A stretch of DNA of 64,000 nucleotides from Pseudanabaena sp. FACHB-2040 (GCF_014696715.1 NZ_JACJQO010000005.1:1054001-1118000); one strand, 5' to 3'; numbered from the stretch's first letter, positions 27,866 to 36,882 are shown. Notes: generated by a model not told the origin, from the letters alone. Numbers and translations: made by a program.

Positions 27866-28019
27866 TTTAATGAGGATTTTTATATCGATCTGTCTACTTA
27901 AAGCCTTGCGTTGCAAGATAGTCCGAATAAACCGATCTATGAAAGTAATCATAAGGCGGCATGATAACCACAGCCAGAAAATCAAGCCGCATAACAATTA
28001 TTTAGAGGAAAATTTTCTG

Positions 28020-28140
28020 CCTAATACCCCTATAAGGGTGATTAGGTAGAATTCCGTCAGCCTAATACCCCTGTGGGGTGATTAGGTGGAAATTTGTCAG
28101 CCTAATCCTCCTGTAGGGGTGATTAGGTGGAAACTTTCTG
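28020..28140. repeat. Three tandem 40-bp palindromic units
   Basis: Units at 28020-28060, 28061-28100 and 28101-28140 each hold a hairpin of the form CCTAAT-N-CCC..GGG-TGATTAGG, followed by a related 13-14 base spacer ending near GTCAG or TTCTG. Spacers resemble each other and are too short and uniform for CRISPR. The arms stay paired although loops differ. The array sits just downstream of the broken HxlR gene. Possible roles are protein-binding iterons, transcript stabilising hairpins or a remnant of a mobile palindromic element. Confidence 0.8.
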
Positions 28141-28253
28141 CATAATATCCTGCCAATGTAGAGGAGTCGGAAACTTTAAGACTGTCTTTAATGTGCGATG
28201 GTCGTACATCCCTCAACTGTTAGGTTGCCCTCTCTCAGTAAGCCTTAACCAAC

Positions 28254-28286
28254 AAAAAAGCGAGCTTCTTCAAGAAGCCCGCTTTT
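28254..28286 (-). terminator. Rho-independent terminator
   Basis: On the minus strand AAAAGCGGGCTTCTT pairs with AAGAAGCTCGCTTTT with a single mismatch, followed by a run of six Ts. It is much stronger on the minus strand than on the plus strand. No minus-strand gene precedes it within 250 bases, which is why a small RNA is suspected. Confidence 0.75.
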
Positions 28287-28456
28287 GGGTGTATCGGTTT
28301 TTACTTGAAATCGAGGATCAGATCGGCTAGTATCTTTCCTCATAGCTGTGTACAAGCAGCTTGTCTTCCCCCGAAAACTTGGTCTGCGGCACTGGCAAAT
28401 GCTACCAACATCAACCAGCGCCTAACCCGTTGACAGAACACACCTGTCTCAGGGCT
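28254..28456 (-). ncRNA. Candidate small RNA ending at a strong terminator
   Basis: No protein is seen on this strand, yet the minus strand reads several hairpins in order: GACAG-loop-CTGTC near 28430-28446, GGCGCTGG with CCAGTGCC (apical stem at roughly 28386-28424), CAAGC-CTTG, and the terminal stem-loop at 28254-28286. A weak promoter-like TTGACA (28490-28495) and TAAAAT (28464-28469) lies upstream, spaced more widely than usual. The ~200 nt size is compatible with a 6S-like or novel regulatory RNA, but I could not match it to a known family. Confidence 0.3.
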
Positions 28457-28510
28457 TTGCCTATTTTAGGTCGCTCTGTTAATTCAGCAATGTCAAGGGC
28501 TGCCATTTTT

Positions 28511-28549
28511 TCGGGGATTCCTACCCGTTGATTTCAAAGGAATCCCTGA
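28511..28549 (+). promoter_or_regulatory. Hairpin masking the ribosome binding site of the next gene
   Basis: TCGGGGATTCCT (28511-28522) pairs with AGGAATCCCTGA (28538-28549) over 12 bp with one G-U pair and a 15-base loop. The right arm contains the only ribosome binding site (AGGA, 28538-28541) and ends one base before the ATG at 28551. In this folded state ribosomes could not bind, so expression of the downstream gene should depend on melting, a protein, or a trans RNA. Confidence 0.6.
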
Positions 28550-28550
28550 A

Positions 28551-28841
28551 ATGATTCAAATTCAATACTTTCTGTCGTCTCCCTACACCGAGACGACACG
28601 GCCTGCTGCGCGTCAAGTTCCTCTAGTGCAGCCTCGGCGCAGGCGCTTGCGTCTGTATCTAGTCGGCTCCAATGTCGATACCCGCAGCGCCATTGCCAGT
28701 CTCCACCATCTTGGCTATGCCGAGCAATTTGAGTGGAGCCACGTCATCGACATTCCCGAAAATGGCTTGTTCGTGCAGCCCGACCCTGGCGACGTGTTGC
28801 GCTATCTCCAGCGCTACCCCGCTCCCAGACCCCCTGTGTAG
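28551..28841 (+). CDS. Small protein of unknown function
   Basis: A 96-residue protein. The middle, RRLRLYLVGSNVDTRSAIASLH, then YAEQFEWSHVIDIPENGLF, and a C-terminal DPGDVLRYLQRY, has the balanced, folded-protein character of a conserved cyanobacterial ORF, although I do not know a family. The start codon follows a hairpin that covers the ribosome binding site. It is bounded by repeats on both sides. The first ~25 residues look poorly ordered. Confidence 0.6.
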   Translation: MIQIQYFLSSPYTETTRPAARQVPLVQPRRRRLRLYLVGSNVDTRSAIASLHHLGYAEQFEWSHVIDIPENGLFVQPDPGDVLRYLQRYPAPRPPV

Positions 28842-28902
28842 TTTCTATCAGGAATGGCATTGACTAAGGTGGGTAGGGCTCTGGGCATTGTCCAACCTAC
28901 TC

Positions 28903-28981
28903 GTGCGTCTACCTCAAAATGTGGGTGGGTGCCGAGCCTTACACCCACCCTAGCCAAGTCGGTATTTGGGCGTAGACGCAC
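28903..28981. repeat. Nested inverted repeat (GTGCGTCTAC arms)
   Basis: Outer arms GTGCGTCTAC (28903-28912) and GTAGACGCAC (28972-28981) enclose inner arms GGGTGGGTG (28923-28931) and CACCCACCC (28942-28950). The ~80-base size and lack of coding content match the small non-autonomous palindromic repeats common in cyanobacterial intergenic DNA. Whether other copies exist must be checked genome-wide. Confidence 0.6.
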
Positions 28982-29133
28982 TACTTCATTAAGGGGAGAG
29001 GTGCGATCGCATTTCCCCACCCCAATGCCGTTCTGCATAAGGTGCACTGTCGCCCTTTGCCCATCTTTTAGAAGCCTATGCTGTGACGGGCACACTTTGC
29101 TTTGCCCAGCCTACGAGATCCCAACTGTAAGCC

Positions 29134-29751
29134 TTACTTGCAGACTAAAGAGTCAAACACCGCTCTTGCATTTGTCTCTGCCTGCTCACCATTAGCCAAT
29201 ACCCAGGCAAAACGGTTTGTCCCGGCGTAGTCTACTGCAGCCAGATAACTCACCGACTGTAAAACTTGATCAGCGCTTCGAAAGGTACCTTCTTCGATCC
29301 GCACCGGGACTGTTTGACCACATAGAGGCAGATTTTCGGTTCGCTGAGTTTCCGCCGTATACTCTCCTTCCTGGGACATGCTTTCCTGAAAAGAGTCCAA
29401 CATAGACGTTTGAGCAGCCTCATCCTGCAAGTAGGCAGGCAGTCTACCCACTGTCAGCAAAACTCCAGGCGGGTCTTGCGCATCTGCTACCTGCGCCAGC
29501 TCCACCCCCATTACATTCATGTTGAGCAGCCCTCTCGTCTCCCCTGGAATTTCGTACTCAAAGAGTTCTTGGGCCTGCTGCTCTACGTTCTCAGGATCGA
29601 TTGAGAAATTTAATGCTCGGCTGAAGAAAACTGTCAATACAACTATCGACAAAACAGAGAGCCCCAGACATCCACCACAGCCAAGAGCAAGCCACTTCCA
29701 AGTACCATTGCTCTTGGCTGCAGAAGGCTGAGTCGGTTCAAAGTCCTGCAT
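29134..29751 (-). CDS. Membrane-anchored protein of unknown function
   Basis: I do not recognise a family. The 205-residue product has one hydrophobic segment near residues 19-45 (WLALGCGGCLGLSVLSIVVL) and a soluble part with FEYEIPGETRGLLNMNVMG, a strand-rich central region, and a conserved-looking end around LAAVDYAGTNRFAWVLANG. The likely topology is a short cytoplasmic start with the bulk outside the membrane. No operon partner is evident. Confidence 0.65.
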   Translation of the reverse strand: MQDFEPTQPSAAKSNGTWKWLALGCGGCLGLSVLSIVVLTVFFSRALNFSIDPENVEQQAQELFEYEIPGETRGLLNMNVMGVELAQVADAQDPPGVLLTVGRLPAYLQDEAAQTSMLDSFQESMSQEGEYTAETQRTENLPLCGQTVPVRIEEGTFRSADQVLQSVSYLAAVDYAGTNRFAWVLANGEQAETNARAVFDSLVCK

Positions 29752-29876
29752 GATTTTCCCTCAGGTTTGTCAGGGCCTATGCCCTCAATTTTGATACAGC
29801 TACAGTCAAGGAATAAAGAATTCCACAATCTTCAAAACAAAATAGGCCCATAGCAAACAGGCCCAAAACAAACCTG

Positions 29877-29951
29877 CCCAAAGCAAACCAATTCAAACTA
29901 AACAGGCCCAAAGCAAACCAATTCAAACTAGACAGGCCCAAAGCAAGCAGA
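29877..29951. repeat. 30-bp tandem repeat
   Basis: Two near-identical 30-base units (29877-29906 and 29907-29936; unit contains GCCCAAAGCAAACCAATTCA) and a partial third precede TldD. Weaker relatives of the GCCCAAA core extend left to about 29846. On the minus strand the repeat is in frame and would encode LGLFSLNWFA repeats, but without a convincing start. Confidence 0.75.
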
Positions 29952-30022
29952 CTGACTGCCACTGGCGCGGGTATGGCCTCTGCTCCCCCGGGCCACAAAG
30001 CCTTTTGTTAGACTAGAAGGGC

Positions 30023-31543
30023 ATGATTTGCGATACCCCTACTGGCGTAATACTTGGCATGACGGTTGCAACCTCGCCTCTAAACCTGCTTCGCACTCAA
30101 GAAATTCCCAACCTGCAGTACAGCGCTACCCGTGAGCGGTTTGATGCTTCCTGGGAGGCCCCTCTCTCTACATTGTTGGGGCTAGGTCGGGCAGCAGGTG
30201 CCGATTTTGTTGAGTTCTTTTTGGAGCGCAATAACTACATTAGCTGTCTCGCTGAAGACGATGCGATTACCAGCATTTCTCCTCGCCTGACAACGGGAGC
30301 AGGAGTGCGCGTCTTTCGCGGCAAGGCTGACTGCTACGTTAGCACCAACGACCTCTCCTTTAGTGGATTAAAAGCCGCCCTAGAAAAAGGGCTGTCGATT
30401 ATGGGGCTATCTTTGCCCGGCCCAACCGCCCATATTCCTGAGATCAATCTGGAGATGCTGCGGGACTACGCCACTGTTCGAGGCAAAGAAGCCTGGCTGG
30501 CAGCCTGTAGCTCCATGCAGGAAATGGGCGATGTGCTGCTGTCTGCCAATGGAGCTTTGGCGCAGAAGGCAAGCCACGTTCAAGCCCGCCGCGCTGCCTA
30601 CTTTAGAGACTGGCAGGAGGTTCTAGTAGCCTCTAGCGACGGCACCTTTGCCCGTGATATCCGCCTGACTCAGTCAGTAGGTTTCAACCTACTCTGTGCC
30701 GATGGTGAACACCGCGCCTCTATTGGTCAGCGAGATGGCAACACCAGCGATCCAGCCTTTCTGCGAACCTGGAATTACCAAGACACCGCCGCTGCCGTCT
30801 CTGAGTCGGCAGGCAAGATGCTCTATGCCGACTATGTAGAGTCGGGGTCTTACCCAATTATCATGGCCAACCATTTTGGCGGCGTGATTTTCCATGAGGC
30901 CTGCGGCCACCTGCTAGAAACCACGCAGATTGAGCGGGGCACAACCCCCTTCATGGACAAAAAAGGCGAAAAGATTGCCCACGAGAGCCTAACTGCCTGG
31001 GATGAGGGGCTATCTGAGGATGAGTTTGGCACTATCGACATGGATGACGAGGGCATGCCTGCTCAGCGCACCCTGCTGATTGAAAACGGCATTCTCAAAA
31101 ACTTCCTGTCGGATCGGGCTGGCTCTATGCGTACAGGTCATCCCCGCACCGGCAGCGGTCGCCGCCAGGGCTATACCTATGCGGCGGCTTCTCGCATGCG
31201 CAACACCTACATTGCCCCTGGTGACTACAGCCTTGAGCAGCTATTTGCCTCGGTTGAGAAAGGCATTTACTGCAAAAAGATGGGCGGCGGTAGCGTTGGC
31301 CCAACTGGCCAGTTTAACTTTGCCGTCGATGAAGCCTACCTGATTGAAAACGGCCAGATCACAAAGCCGCTGAAAGGAGCCACTCTGATTGGAGAGGCCA
31401 AGGAGATCATGCAAAAGATTTCTATGTGCTCGAACGATCTGGGCCTAGCGCCGGGCTTTTGCGGCTCGGTGAGCGGCAGCATTTATGTGACCGTAGGCCA
31501 GCCGCACCTAAAGGTCGATTCGATCACTGTGGGTGGACGGTAA
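30023..31543 (+). CDS. tldD: TldD metalloprotease subunit
   Basis: A 506-residue TldD/PmbA protein. The zinc-binding HExxxH is visible as HEACGH (291-296). The enzyme forms a heterodimer with TldE and cleaves peptides inside a closed chamber; in Escherichia coli it degrades the CcdA antitoxin and matures microcin B17. The start at 30023 has GAAGG closely upstream, while the ATG at 30059 (12 codons in) is also possible. The partner TldE/PmbA-type gene follows 54 bases later, with a terminator after it, so this is an operon. Confidence 0.92.
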   Translation: MICDTPTGVILGMTVATSPLNLLRTQEIPNLQYSATRERFDASWEAPLSTLLGLGRAAGADFVEFFLERNNYISCLAEDDAITSISPRLTTGAGVRVFRGKADCYVSTNDLSFSGLKAALEKGLSIMGLSLPGPTAHIPEINLEMLRDYATVRGKEAWLAACSSMQEMGDVLLSANGALAQKASHVQARRAAYFRDWQEVLVASSDGTFARDIRLTQSVGFNLLCADGEHRASIGQRDGNTSDPAFLRTWNYQDTAAAVSESAGKMLYADYVESGSYPIIMANHFGGVIFHEACGHLLETTQIERGTTPFMDKKGEKIAHESLTAWDEGLSEDEFGTIDMDDEGMPAQRTLLIENGILKNFLSDRAGSMRTGHPRTGSGRRQGYTYAAASRMRNTYIAPGDYSLEQLFASVEKGIYCKKMGGGSVGPTGQFNFAVDEAYLIENGQITKPLKGATLIGEAKEIMQKISMCSNDLGLAPGFCGSVSGSIYVTVGQPHLKVDSITVGGR

Positions 31544-31597
31544 CTCCCCAGAAATTTATTGCCTGAAAAGCACAAGAATAGCTATAAGAAGAAGCTC

Positions 31598-32941
31598 ATG
31601 CCGACTGTTCAAGATATTGCGGCCTACGCTGAAACCAGTGCCAAGAAACTGGGCATTCACAAGTACGATGTCTACGGGTCTTCGGTCGATGAGACCAGTG
31701 TGCAAGTAGACAAGGGCGAGCCCAAACAGGTAAAAGCGTCTAACCGCTCCAGCGTGATTGTGCGGGTATGGAGTGACCAGGGTTTGTTAGGCGTCACCAG
31801 CACCACAGACGTTGACCCAGCTGGGCTGGAACTGGCGCTGAAAACGGCTCAGGAAGCCGCTGCCTTTGGCGCTAAAGAAAACATTCCTGACTTTAGCCCG
31901 GAGGCGACTGTGCCAACGACAGAGGTGCAGGTAGATAACCTACCGCCTGCTCCAGTATCAGACTTGATCGAGGGGCTGGTGGGATTGGAAAAGCGATTGC
32001 TGGAGGCACACCCTGCGATCGCAAGTGTGCCCTACAACGGGCTAGCCCAGCGCGACATTGACCGCTTCTACCTCAATAGCGAAGGAGCGCTGCGCCATGA
32101 AAACCGCTCCTATGCTTCGGTCTACCTCTACAGCAAGACTGAGCAGGAAGGCCGCAAGCCTCGTTCTGCTGGGGCCATGCGAATTAACCGGGGACTGCAA
32201 AACCTAGACCTGGAAGGCTGCTTAAAAGAGGCGACTGAAAAGACCCTCAGCCATCTGGACTACCAGAAGATTGCCACCGGCAAATACCGCATTGTCTTCT
32301 CGGCAGAGGCTTTTTTGAGCCTGCTCGGGGCTTTTTCCAACCTGTATAACGCCCAGAGTATTTTGGATCGGCGCAGTTTGGCGACCCCAGAATCACTGGG
32401 CACACAGATTGCCTCGTCGCTACTCTCTGTCTTTGACGATGCCCTCCACCCTGAGAACATCGGTGCTGAAACCTTTGATGGGGAAGGCACACCGACCCGC
32501 CGGGTGCCCATCATCGCTGAGGGGGTGCTGACTCAGTTCCTTCACAGTGCGGGCACCGCTAAGCGAATGGGAGCTTCTCCAACAGGCCACGCTGACATTG
32601 GCGCTAAAGTCTCTATCAGCCCCAGTTTCTACCACGTAATGCCCGGTCAAAGTGACAGCAACGGCTTTAGCCTAGAGACGGCAGACAACGTGATTTTGAT
32701 CGACGATTTGCAGGCTCTCCACGCCGGGGTGAATGCGCTACAGGGGTCTTTTTCCCTGCCCTTTGATGGCTGGCTAATTCGCCAAGGTGAGCGCATCAGC
32801 ATCGAGTCGGCTACCGTGGCCGGAGATTTTCGGGAGGTGCTGAAATCGATCATTCATGTCGAACCTGAGGCTGAAGTTACCCCTGGCGGCATTTGCCCCC
32901 GGATCTGGGTGGATGAGCTTTCTGTTACGGGAGAGGCTTAA
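31598..32941 (+). CDS. pmbA: TldE/PmbA subunit
   Basis: A 447-residue TldE/PmbA protein lacking the HExxxH zinc site, as expected for the non-catalytic half of the TldD/E protease. The start is the ATG at 31598 after an AAGAAGAAG purine stretch; the frame is open back to a TTG at 31559. Conserved segments include KYDVYGSSVDETSVQVDKGE near the start and VPIIAEGVLTQFLHSAGTAK in the C-terminal half. The downstream terminator at 33085-33120 ends the tldD-pmbA transcript. Confidence 0.9.
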   Translation: MPTVQDIAAYAETSAKKLGIHKYDVYGSSVDETSVQVDKGEPKQVKASNRSSVIVRVWSDQGLLGVTSTTDVDPAGLELALKTAQEAAAFGAKENIPDFSPEATVPTTEVQVDNLPPAPVSDLIEGLVGLEKRLLEAHPAIASVPYNGLAQRDIDRFYLNSEGALRHENRSYASVYLYSKTEQEGRKPRSAGAMRINRGLQNLDLEGCLKEATEKTLSHLDYQKIATGKYRIVFSAEAFLSLLGAFSNLYNAQSILDRRSLATPESLGTQIASSLLSVFDDALHPENIGAETFDGEGTPTRRVPIIAEGVLTQFLHSAGTAKRMGASPTGHADIGAKVSISPSFYHVMPGQSDSNGFSLETADNVILIDDLQALHAGVNALQGSFSLPFDGWLIRQGERISIESATVAGDFREVLKSIIHVEPEAEVTPGGICPRIWVDELSVTGEA

Positions 32942-32983
32942 CCTCAGAGGGAAATAGCACGTCCAGGCTGAAACTACGAGAAC

Positions 32984-33062
32984 CGTAGATTGGCTTGAGC
33001 ATAGTGAAACCCAACAGCTTCAGGGGATGTTGGGTCGCGCTGCGCTTGACGCCAACCTACCG
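32984..33062. repeat. Dispersed palindromic repeat (ACCCAACA...TGTTGGGT)
   Basis: An imperfect palindrome about 80 bases long: the GTAG..TTGG..AACCCAACA arm (32985-33016) pairs with TGTTGGGT..GCCAACCTAC (33028-33060). This sequence class, containing TTGGGTTTCAC-like blocks and ending in CAACCTAC, is widespread between cyanobacterial genes. It lies before the tldD-pmbA terminator. Confidence 0.6.
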
Positions 33063-33084
33063 GAGTGATTTTTAGAGTGGTATT

Positions 33085-33120
33085 AAGGAACCCAGGCTGA
33101 CTCAGCGGTGGGTTCCTTTT
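33085..33120 (+). terminator. Rho-independent terminator
   Basis: AAGGAACCCA pairs with TGGGTTCCTT, with a smaller inner stem GCTGA/TCAGC in the loop, and four Ts at the end (to 33120). It ends transcription of tldD-pmbA. Confidence 0.85.
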
Positions 33121-33218
33121 GCTGTAGGCGTTTTCCGCTGATCTGCCCACGGCTTTAAAGAACAGTCGATATAGTGAAGGTGAAGTACCTATGGGGCATC
33201 GGACAAATGGCCGTGTCT

Positions 33219-34097
33219 ATGATGACCGAAGTGCAGCACCGCTTCATTGAAACCAACGGGATTCGCCTGCATTATGTGACGCGGGGGGAAGGGCCCCTGC
33301 TGCTCTTACTCCACGGATTTCCGGAATTTTGGTATTCCTGGCGGCACCAGATTCCTGAGTTTGCTCAAGATTACACCGTGGTGGCTTTGGACCTGCGGGG
33401 CTACAACGACAGCGACAAGCCCGAAGGCGTAGACGCCTACCGCATGCCGGAACTGGTGAAGGACATTGCGGGCGTAATTCGGGGGCTGGGGTATGAGCGC
33501 TGTGTGCTGGCAGGACACGACTGGGGCGGTGCGATCGCATGGGCCTTTGCCTATGAGTATCCCGAACTGCTAGAAGCCCTGATTGTGCTCAACATTCCCC
33601 ATCCGGCTCGGTTTAGGGCGGGTTTGCAGATGCCCCAGCAGCTCCTAAAGAGTTCCTACATCGGCTTTTTCCAGCTGCCCGTCCTGCCCGAACTGGTGAT
33701 CCAGGCTGGAGACTATGCGGCACTCACCTACGCCTTTCGAGGCATGGCCGTTCGCAAAGACACCTTTTCTGACGAAGACATTGCGACTTACAAAGAGGCC
33801 GCGTCGAAGCCAGGGGCGTTAACCGCCATGCTCAACTACTATCGGGCAATTCCCAGTTCACCCTTCTTTCAAAAGTCTTGGGGCATTTTAGAGGTGCCCA
33901 CGCTGATGATTTGGGGAGAGGAAGACACCGCTCTCAGCAAAGAACTCAGCATGCAGACCGAACAATATGTGAGCGATTTCCACCTGCGCTATATCCCCAA
34001 CTGCAGCCACTGGGTGCAGCAGGAGCAACCTGAGCAGGTTAACCGCTACATGCGAGAGTTTTTGGCATTAGAGCGACGACTGCACGGGCAGGCTTAG
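33219..34097 (+). CDS. Alpha/beta hydrolase (epoxide hydrolase/haloacid dehalogenase-like)
   Basis: An alpha/beta-hydrolase fold enzyme, 292 residues from the ATG at 33219; upstream starts at 33174 and 33207 are less convincing. Visible features: oxyanion loop LLLLHGFPEFWYSWRH, nucleophile elbow GHDWGG with Asp, so it is an ester-intermediate hydrolase of the epoxide hydrolase or fluoroacetate/haloalkane dehalogenase type, and a C-terminal His in CSHWVQQEQPE. The acid residue is likely the Asp in EEDTALSKE. The substrate is unknown. It is preceded by the tldD-pmbA terminator and stands alone. Confidence 0.85.
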   Translation: MMTEVQHRFIETNGIRLHYVTRGEGPLLLLLHGFPEFWYSWRHQIPEFAQDYTVVALDLRGYNDSDKPEGVDAYRMPELVKDIAGVIRGLGYERCVLAGHDWGGAIAWAFAYEYPELLEALIVLNIPHPARFRAGLQMPQQLLKSSYIGFFQLPVLPELVIQAGDYAALTYAFRGMAVRKDTFSDEDIATYKEAASKPGALTAMLNYYRAIPSSPFFQKSWGILEVPTLMIWGEEDTALSKELSMQTEQYVSDFHLRYIPNCSHWVQQEQPEQVNRYMREFLALERRLHGQA

Positions 34098-34285
34098 ATC
34101 TACCAATTTGCTACGGGCTGCTAGTTAGAGAGGGCATCGCTGCCAGTTTGGAAGGAGGACGGCCAAAGTCTTTACGCCCTACCATCGGGAATGCGAAGGC
34201 CTGCTCCTGTAGCTGTAGCTGAGGTGGCCTGATGGACGCGCCTGCGATCTTGGGCACCTTAGATGCTACTTTCCCCTAAGCACCC

Positions 34286-35818
34286 ATGTCTTTTGCTGCC
34301 AGCGTACGGCATTTCCAGACCCTGGTTCTGGCCTTTCATCCGGCAATTGTAATTGAAACGGTTGAGGAGGAGCGGGTTCATACCCTCATCACCAAAGCCT
34401 GCAACGAGCTGCAGATCTCGGTGTTCGAGTGGAGTGTTGCCCAGGGGCTGGTGCGATCGCAAGGCAACCTGCACAACCGCTGGCAAAACGAATACGCCCC
34501 ACCCAACACTCAGCGGCCTCAGCCGATCGAGCAAACAGCTGATCCGCTAGACATGCTAAGGCACATCCAAAGCATGAGCTGTCGGGGCATCTACTGGCTC
34601 AAAGACTTTGCTGAACACCTGAAAGATGCAACCGTCGCCCGCCAGTTTCGAGAGGTCGCCGACCAGTTTGCCTACAACCAGTCCACCCTAGTAATCACAG
34701 GCGATGATGTAGCCCTACCGGCCTCCATTGCCCACGACGTAATTTACTTCGACGTTAAGCTGCCAGAGCCCGACGAACTGTACCAGACCATTTCAGAAGT
34801 GGTGCGATCGCTCAAGGGCAAAGTCAAAGTCGAACTCACCCCCGAAGACATCCATGCCTTGGTGCAGGCAATGCAGGGCATGACCCTAAAGCAGGCCCGC
34901 AAAGTCATTGCCTACGCCGCTCTGTACGATGGCAAGCTCAATGCGGAAGACATCAAGCGAGTTTTAGAACGCAAGGTGCGCATTCTCCATGAGGAGGGGC
35001 TGCTGGACTATTTTCCGCCAGAGACCAACGTGGCCCAGCTAGGGGGCTTTGAAGGGCTCAAGCAATGGCTAGCCTGTGCCAAAGTCGGCTTTACTCCCCA
35101 AGCCAAAGCCTTTAACCTACCCGCTCCTAAAGGTATCTTGATCGTCGGCATTCAGGGCTGCGGCAAATCCCTCGCGGCCAAGACTATTGCCCGCGAGTGG
35201 AGCCTGCCCTTACTCAAGCTCGATGCTGGGCGGCTCTACGACAAATACGTGGGCGAGTCGGAGAAAAACTTTCGGCGGGCCATCACCCTGGCTGAAACAA
35301 TGGCCCCTTGCGTACTGTGGATTGACGAAATCGAGAAAAGCATGGGCCAGTCGGGCAGCGATGCCGATGGCGGCCTGAGTCGTCGCCTGTTTGGCTACTT
35401 TCTCACCTGGCTGCAGGAAAAATCCCAAGAGATCTTTGTCGTCGCCACTGCCAACGACCTCGCCCAACTGCCGTCCGAACTGCTGCGAAAAGGCCGCTTT
35501 GACGAAATCTTTTTCGTCGATCTGCCCGAGGCTCCAGAACGGCAATCGATTTTGCACATTCACCTGACCCGACACCAGCAGCAGCCTTTGCGGTTTGACC
35601 TAGCAGCTCTAGTCCAAGCCACCGATGGCTTCAGCGGAGCCGAAATCGAGCAGGTGATTATCTCAGCCATCTACCGCGCCATTTACGAGAAACGCCCCGT
35701 CGATACGACCCTGATCATAGACGAGGTCAAGCGCACAGTGCCCCTATCTGTCTGCCGCCGCGAAGATATTCAGCGCCTACGCACCTTTGCCCAATCTCGT
35801 TTTGTCAGCGTAAAATAA
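34286..35818 (+). CDS. ycf46: AAA-family ATPase Ycf46
   Basis: A 510-residue AAA ATPase with the Ycf46 layout: an N-terminal ~230-residue domain, then the P-loop [12 protein letters not shown], Walker [11 protein letters not shown], and the arginine-finger region [19 protein letters not shown], followed by a C-terminal helical lid. Ycf46 is encoded in some plastids and in nearly all cyanobacteria and has been linked to acclimation of photosynthesis and CO2 uptake. The next gene on the opposite strand converges 20 bases away. Confidence 0.92.
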   Translation: MSFAASVRHFQTLVLAFHPAIVIETVEEERVHTLITKACNELQISVFEWSVAQGLVRSQGNLHNRWQNEYAPPNTQRPQPIEQTADPLDMLRHIQSMSCRGIYWLKDFAEHLKDATVARQFREVADQFAYNQSTLVITGDDVALPASIAHDVIYFDVKLPEPDELYQTISEVVRSLKGKVKVELTPEDIHALVQAMQGMTLKQARKVIAYAALYDGKLNAEDIKRVLERKVRILHEEGLLDYFPPETNVAQLGGFEGLKQWLACAKVGFTPQAKAFNLPAPKGILIVGIQGCGKSLAAKTIAREWSLPLLKLDAGRLYDKYVGESEKNFRRAITLAETMAPCVLWIDEIEKSMGQSGSDADGGLSRRLFGYFLTWLQEKSQEIFVVATANDLAQLPSELLRKGRFDEIFFVDLPEAPERQSILHIHLTRHQQQPLRFDLAALVQATDGFSGAEIEQVIISAIYRAIYEKRPVDTTLIIDEVKRTVPLSVCRREDIQRLRTFAQSRFVSVK

Positions 35819-35837
35819 GCCGCCCAGACACGCCAGA

Positions 35838-36131
35838 CTAAATGCCTAGATCTGCCAAAACAGCCTGAAACGCCTCCCAACTCACCCCCTGCTCCAAATA
35901 CTGAGGGTTGCTGGGGTTGTAAGGCCCTAGCAGTCGATCAATGGAGCTAATCACAGCCTCCTCCGGCAACACCGGCACATCTGGGTCAAAGGCAGTAGGC
36001 CGCATCAAAGAACTGGAGAAACCCCGAAACACCAAGATCTGATCTGCCTCACCTGCAACTTCAGCAGCGACCAGTAGAACTTCCTGTGGCCGCTTCAGAG
36101 TGTATTGTTCCAAGCGTTTCCCAGCATCCAT
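35838..36131 (-). CDS. Small conserved photosynthetic-lineage protein
   Basis: A 97-residue protein with no signal peptide or transmembrane segment. The LLVAAEVAGEADQILVFRGF and FRGFSSSLMRPTAFDPDVP segments resemble a family shared by cyanobacteria and plants (I recall it as DUF7734, not certain). The function is unknown. It ends 20 bases from the convergent ycf46 stop and may be transcribed from its own promoter. Confidence 0.75.
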   Translation of the reverse strand: MDAGKRLEQYTLKRPQEVLLVAAEVAGEADQILVFRGFSSSLMRPTAFDPDVPVLPEEAVISSIDRLLGPYNPSNPQYLEQGVSWEAFQAVLADLGI

Positions 36132-36288
36132 AAACCGCGTCTTAAATAATTGCGCCCTACTTAAGCGTTCTTCTGACCCTTGAGCCAGGCTCTTACACCC
36201 CTAACCCCTTCTCATTTCTAGGCACAGGCCCATACACCCCTACCAAAACCCCTTCCGCCCTTATACCCTCTACCCTTTTGCCTTCCCC

Positions 36289-36882
36289 TTAATTAATCGC
36301 CTGCCGCCCCTGCTTACCCAGGCGCACAAAAACAAACCAGGCCAGAGTCAGCATATAAATAATCAGGCCGACAATACCGAAAAAGCCTAAAAACCCGTTG
36401 GTGTAGTTGGCGTGTAGAAACTCCTTATAGAGTAGGGGAGCTTCTAGCCATGCCTGACAGCTAGCAGAGGCCAGCCGCGCATTAGAGAAGGCGCAGGGTA
36501 GATAGGTCAGGGAAATGGCGGTGCCAATGATGCCATAGAGAGTGACGGCCCAACGCCAAGAGTTAAACGTCAATTTCAGAGCACTATCGGGCTGCTCTCG
36601 GATTTCCTCATTGAGATCCACCCAAAACCAGAGACCAACAGGAATTAAAATCCGCGCCATGACCGCCGAGACGAAGCTGATGCTAAAACCGCCGATCATC
36701 AGGTAGATCGTAATCATCAGCAGACTGGACACTTTCCAGTAGATCGTCAGCAAATGCTGGATAGCTGTATTTCGCTTGTAAGCCGCCCAAATTAGCAGCA
36801 CCAGCGGAAAAGAGACGAGAAACAGCACTGCTAGCCGATAGTCGGTCCAGACCAGGGATCGCAGTATTAGAGGGTCCAGCAT
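36289..36882 (-). CDS. DUF3177 family membrane protein
   Basis: A 197-residue protein with about five hydrophobic segments (LAVLFLVSFPLVLLIWAAYK, then SSLLMITIYLMIGGFSISFV, and others), matching DUF3177 from cyanobacteria. The role is unknown. It has about 160 bases on each side before the next gene, and no obvious partner. Confidence 0.8.
   Translation of the reverse strand: MLDPLILRSLVWTDYRLAVLFLVSFPLVLLIWAAYKRNTAIQHLLTIYWKVSSLLMITIYLMIGGFSISFVSAVMARILIPVGLWFWVDLNEEIREQPDSALKLTFNSWRWAVTLYGIIGTAISLTYLPCAFSNARLASASCQAWLEAPLLYKEFLHANYTNGFLGFFGIVGLIIYMLTLAWFVFVRLGKQGRQAIN

Noticed and set aside
28020-28140. CRISPR array
   Set aside because: Only three units, spacers of 13-14 bases that resemble one another, no cas genes in the window.
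28127-28330. 67-codon + ORF
   Set aside because: It begins inside the palindrome array and runs through the terminator stem; no ribosome binding site.
29777-29998. Minus-strand ORF encoding LGLFSLNWFA repeats
   Set aside because: Its start is a TTG without a ribosome binding site and it is made of a 30-bp tandem repeat; kept only as a repeat finding.
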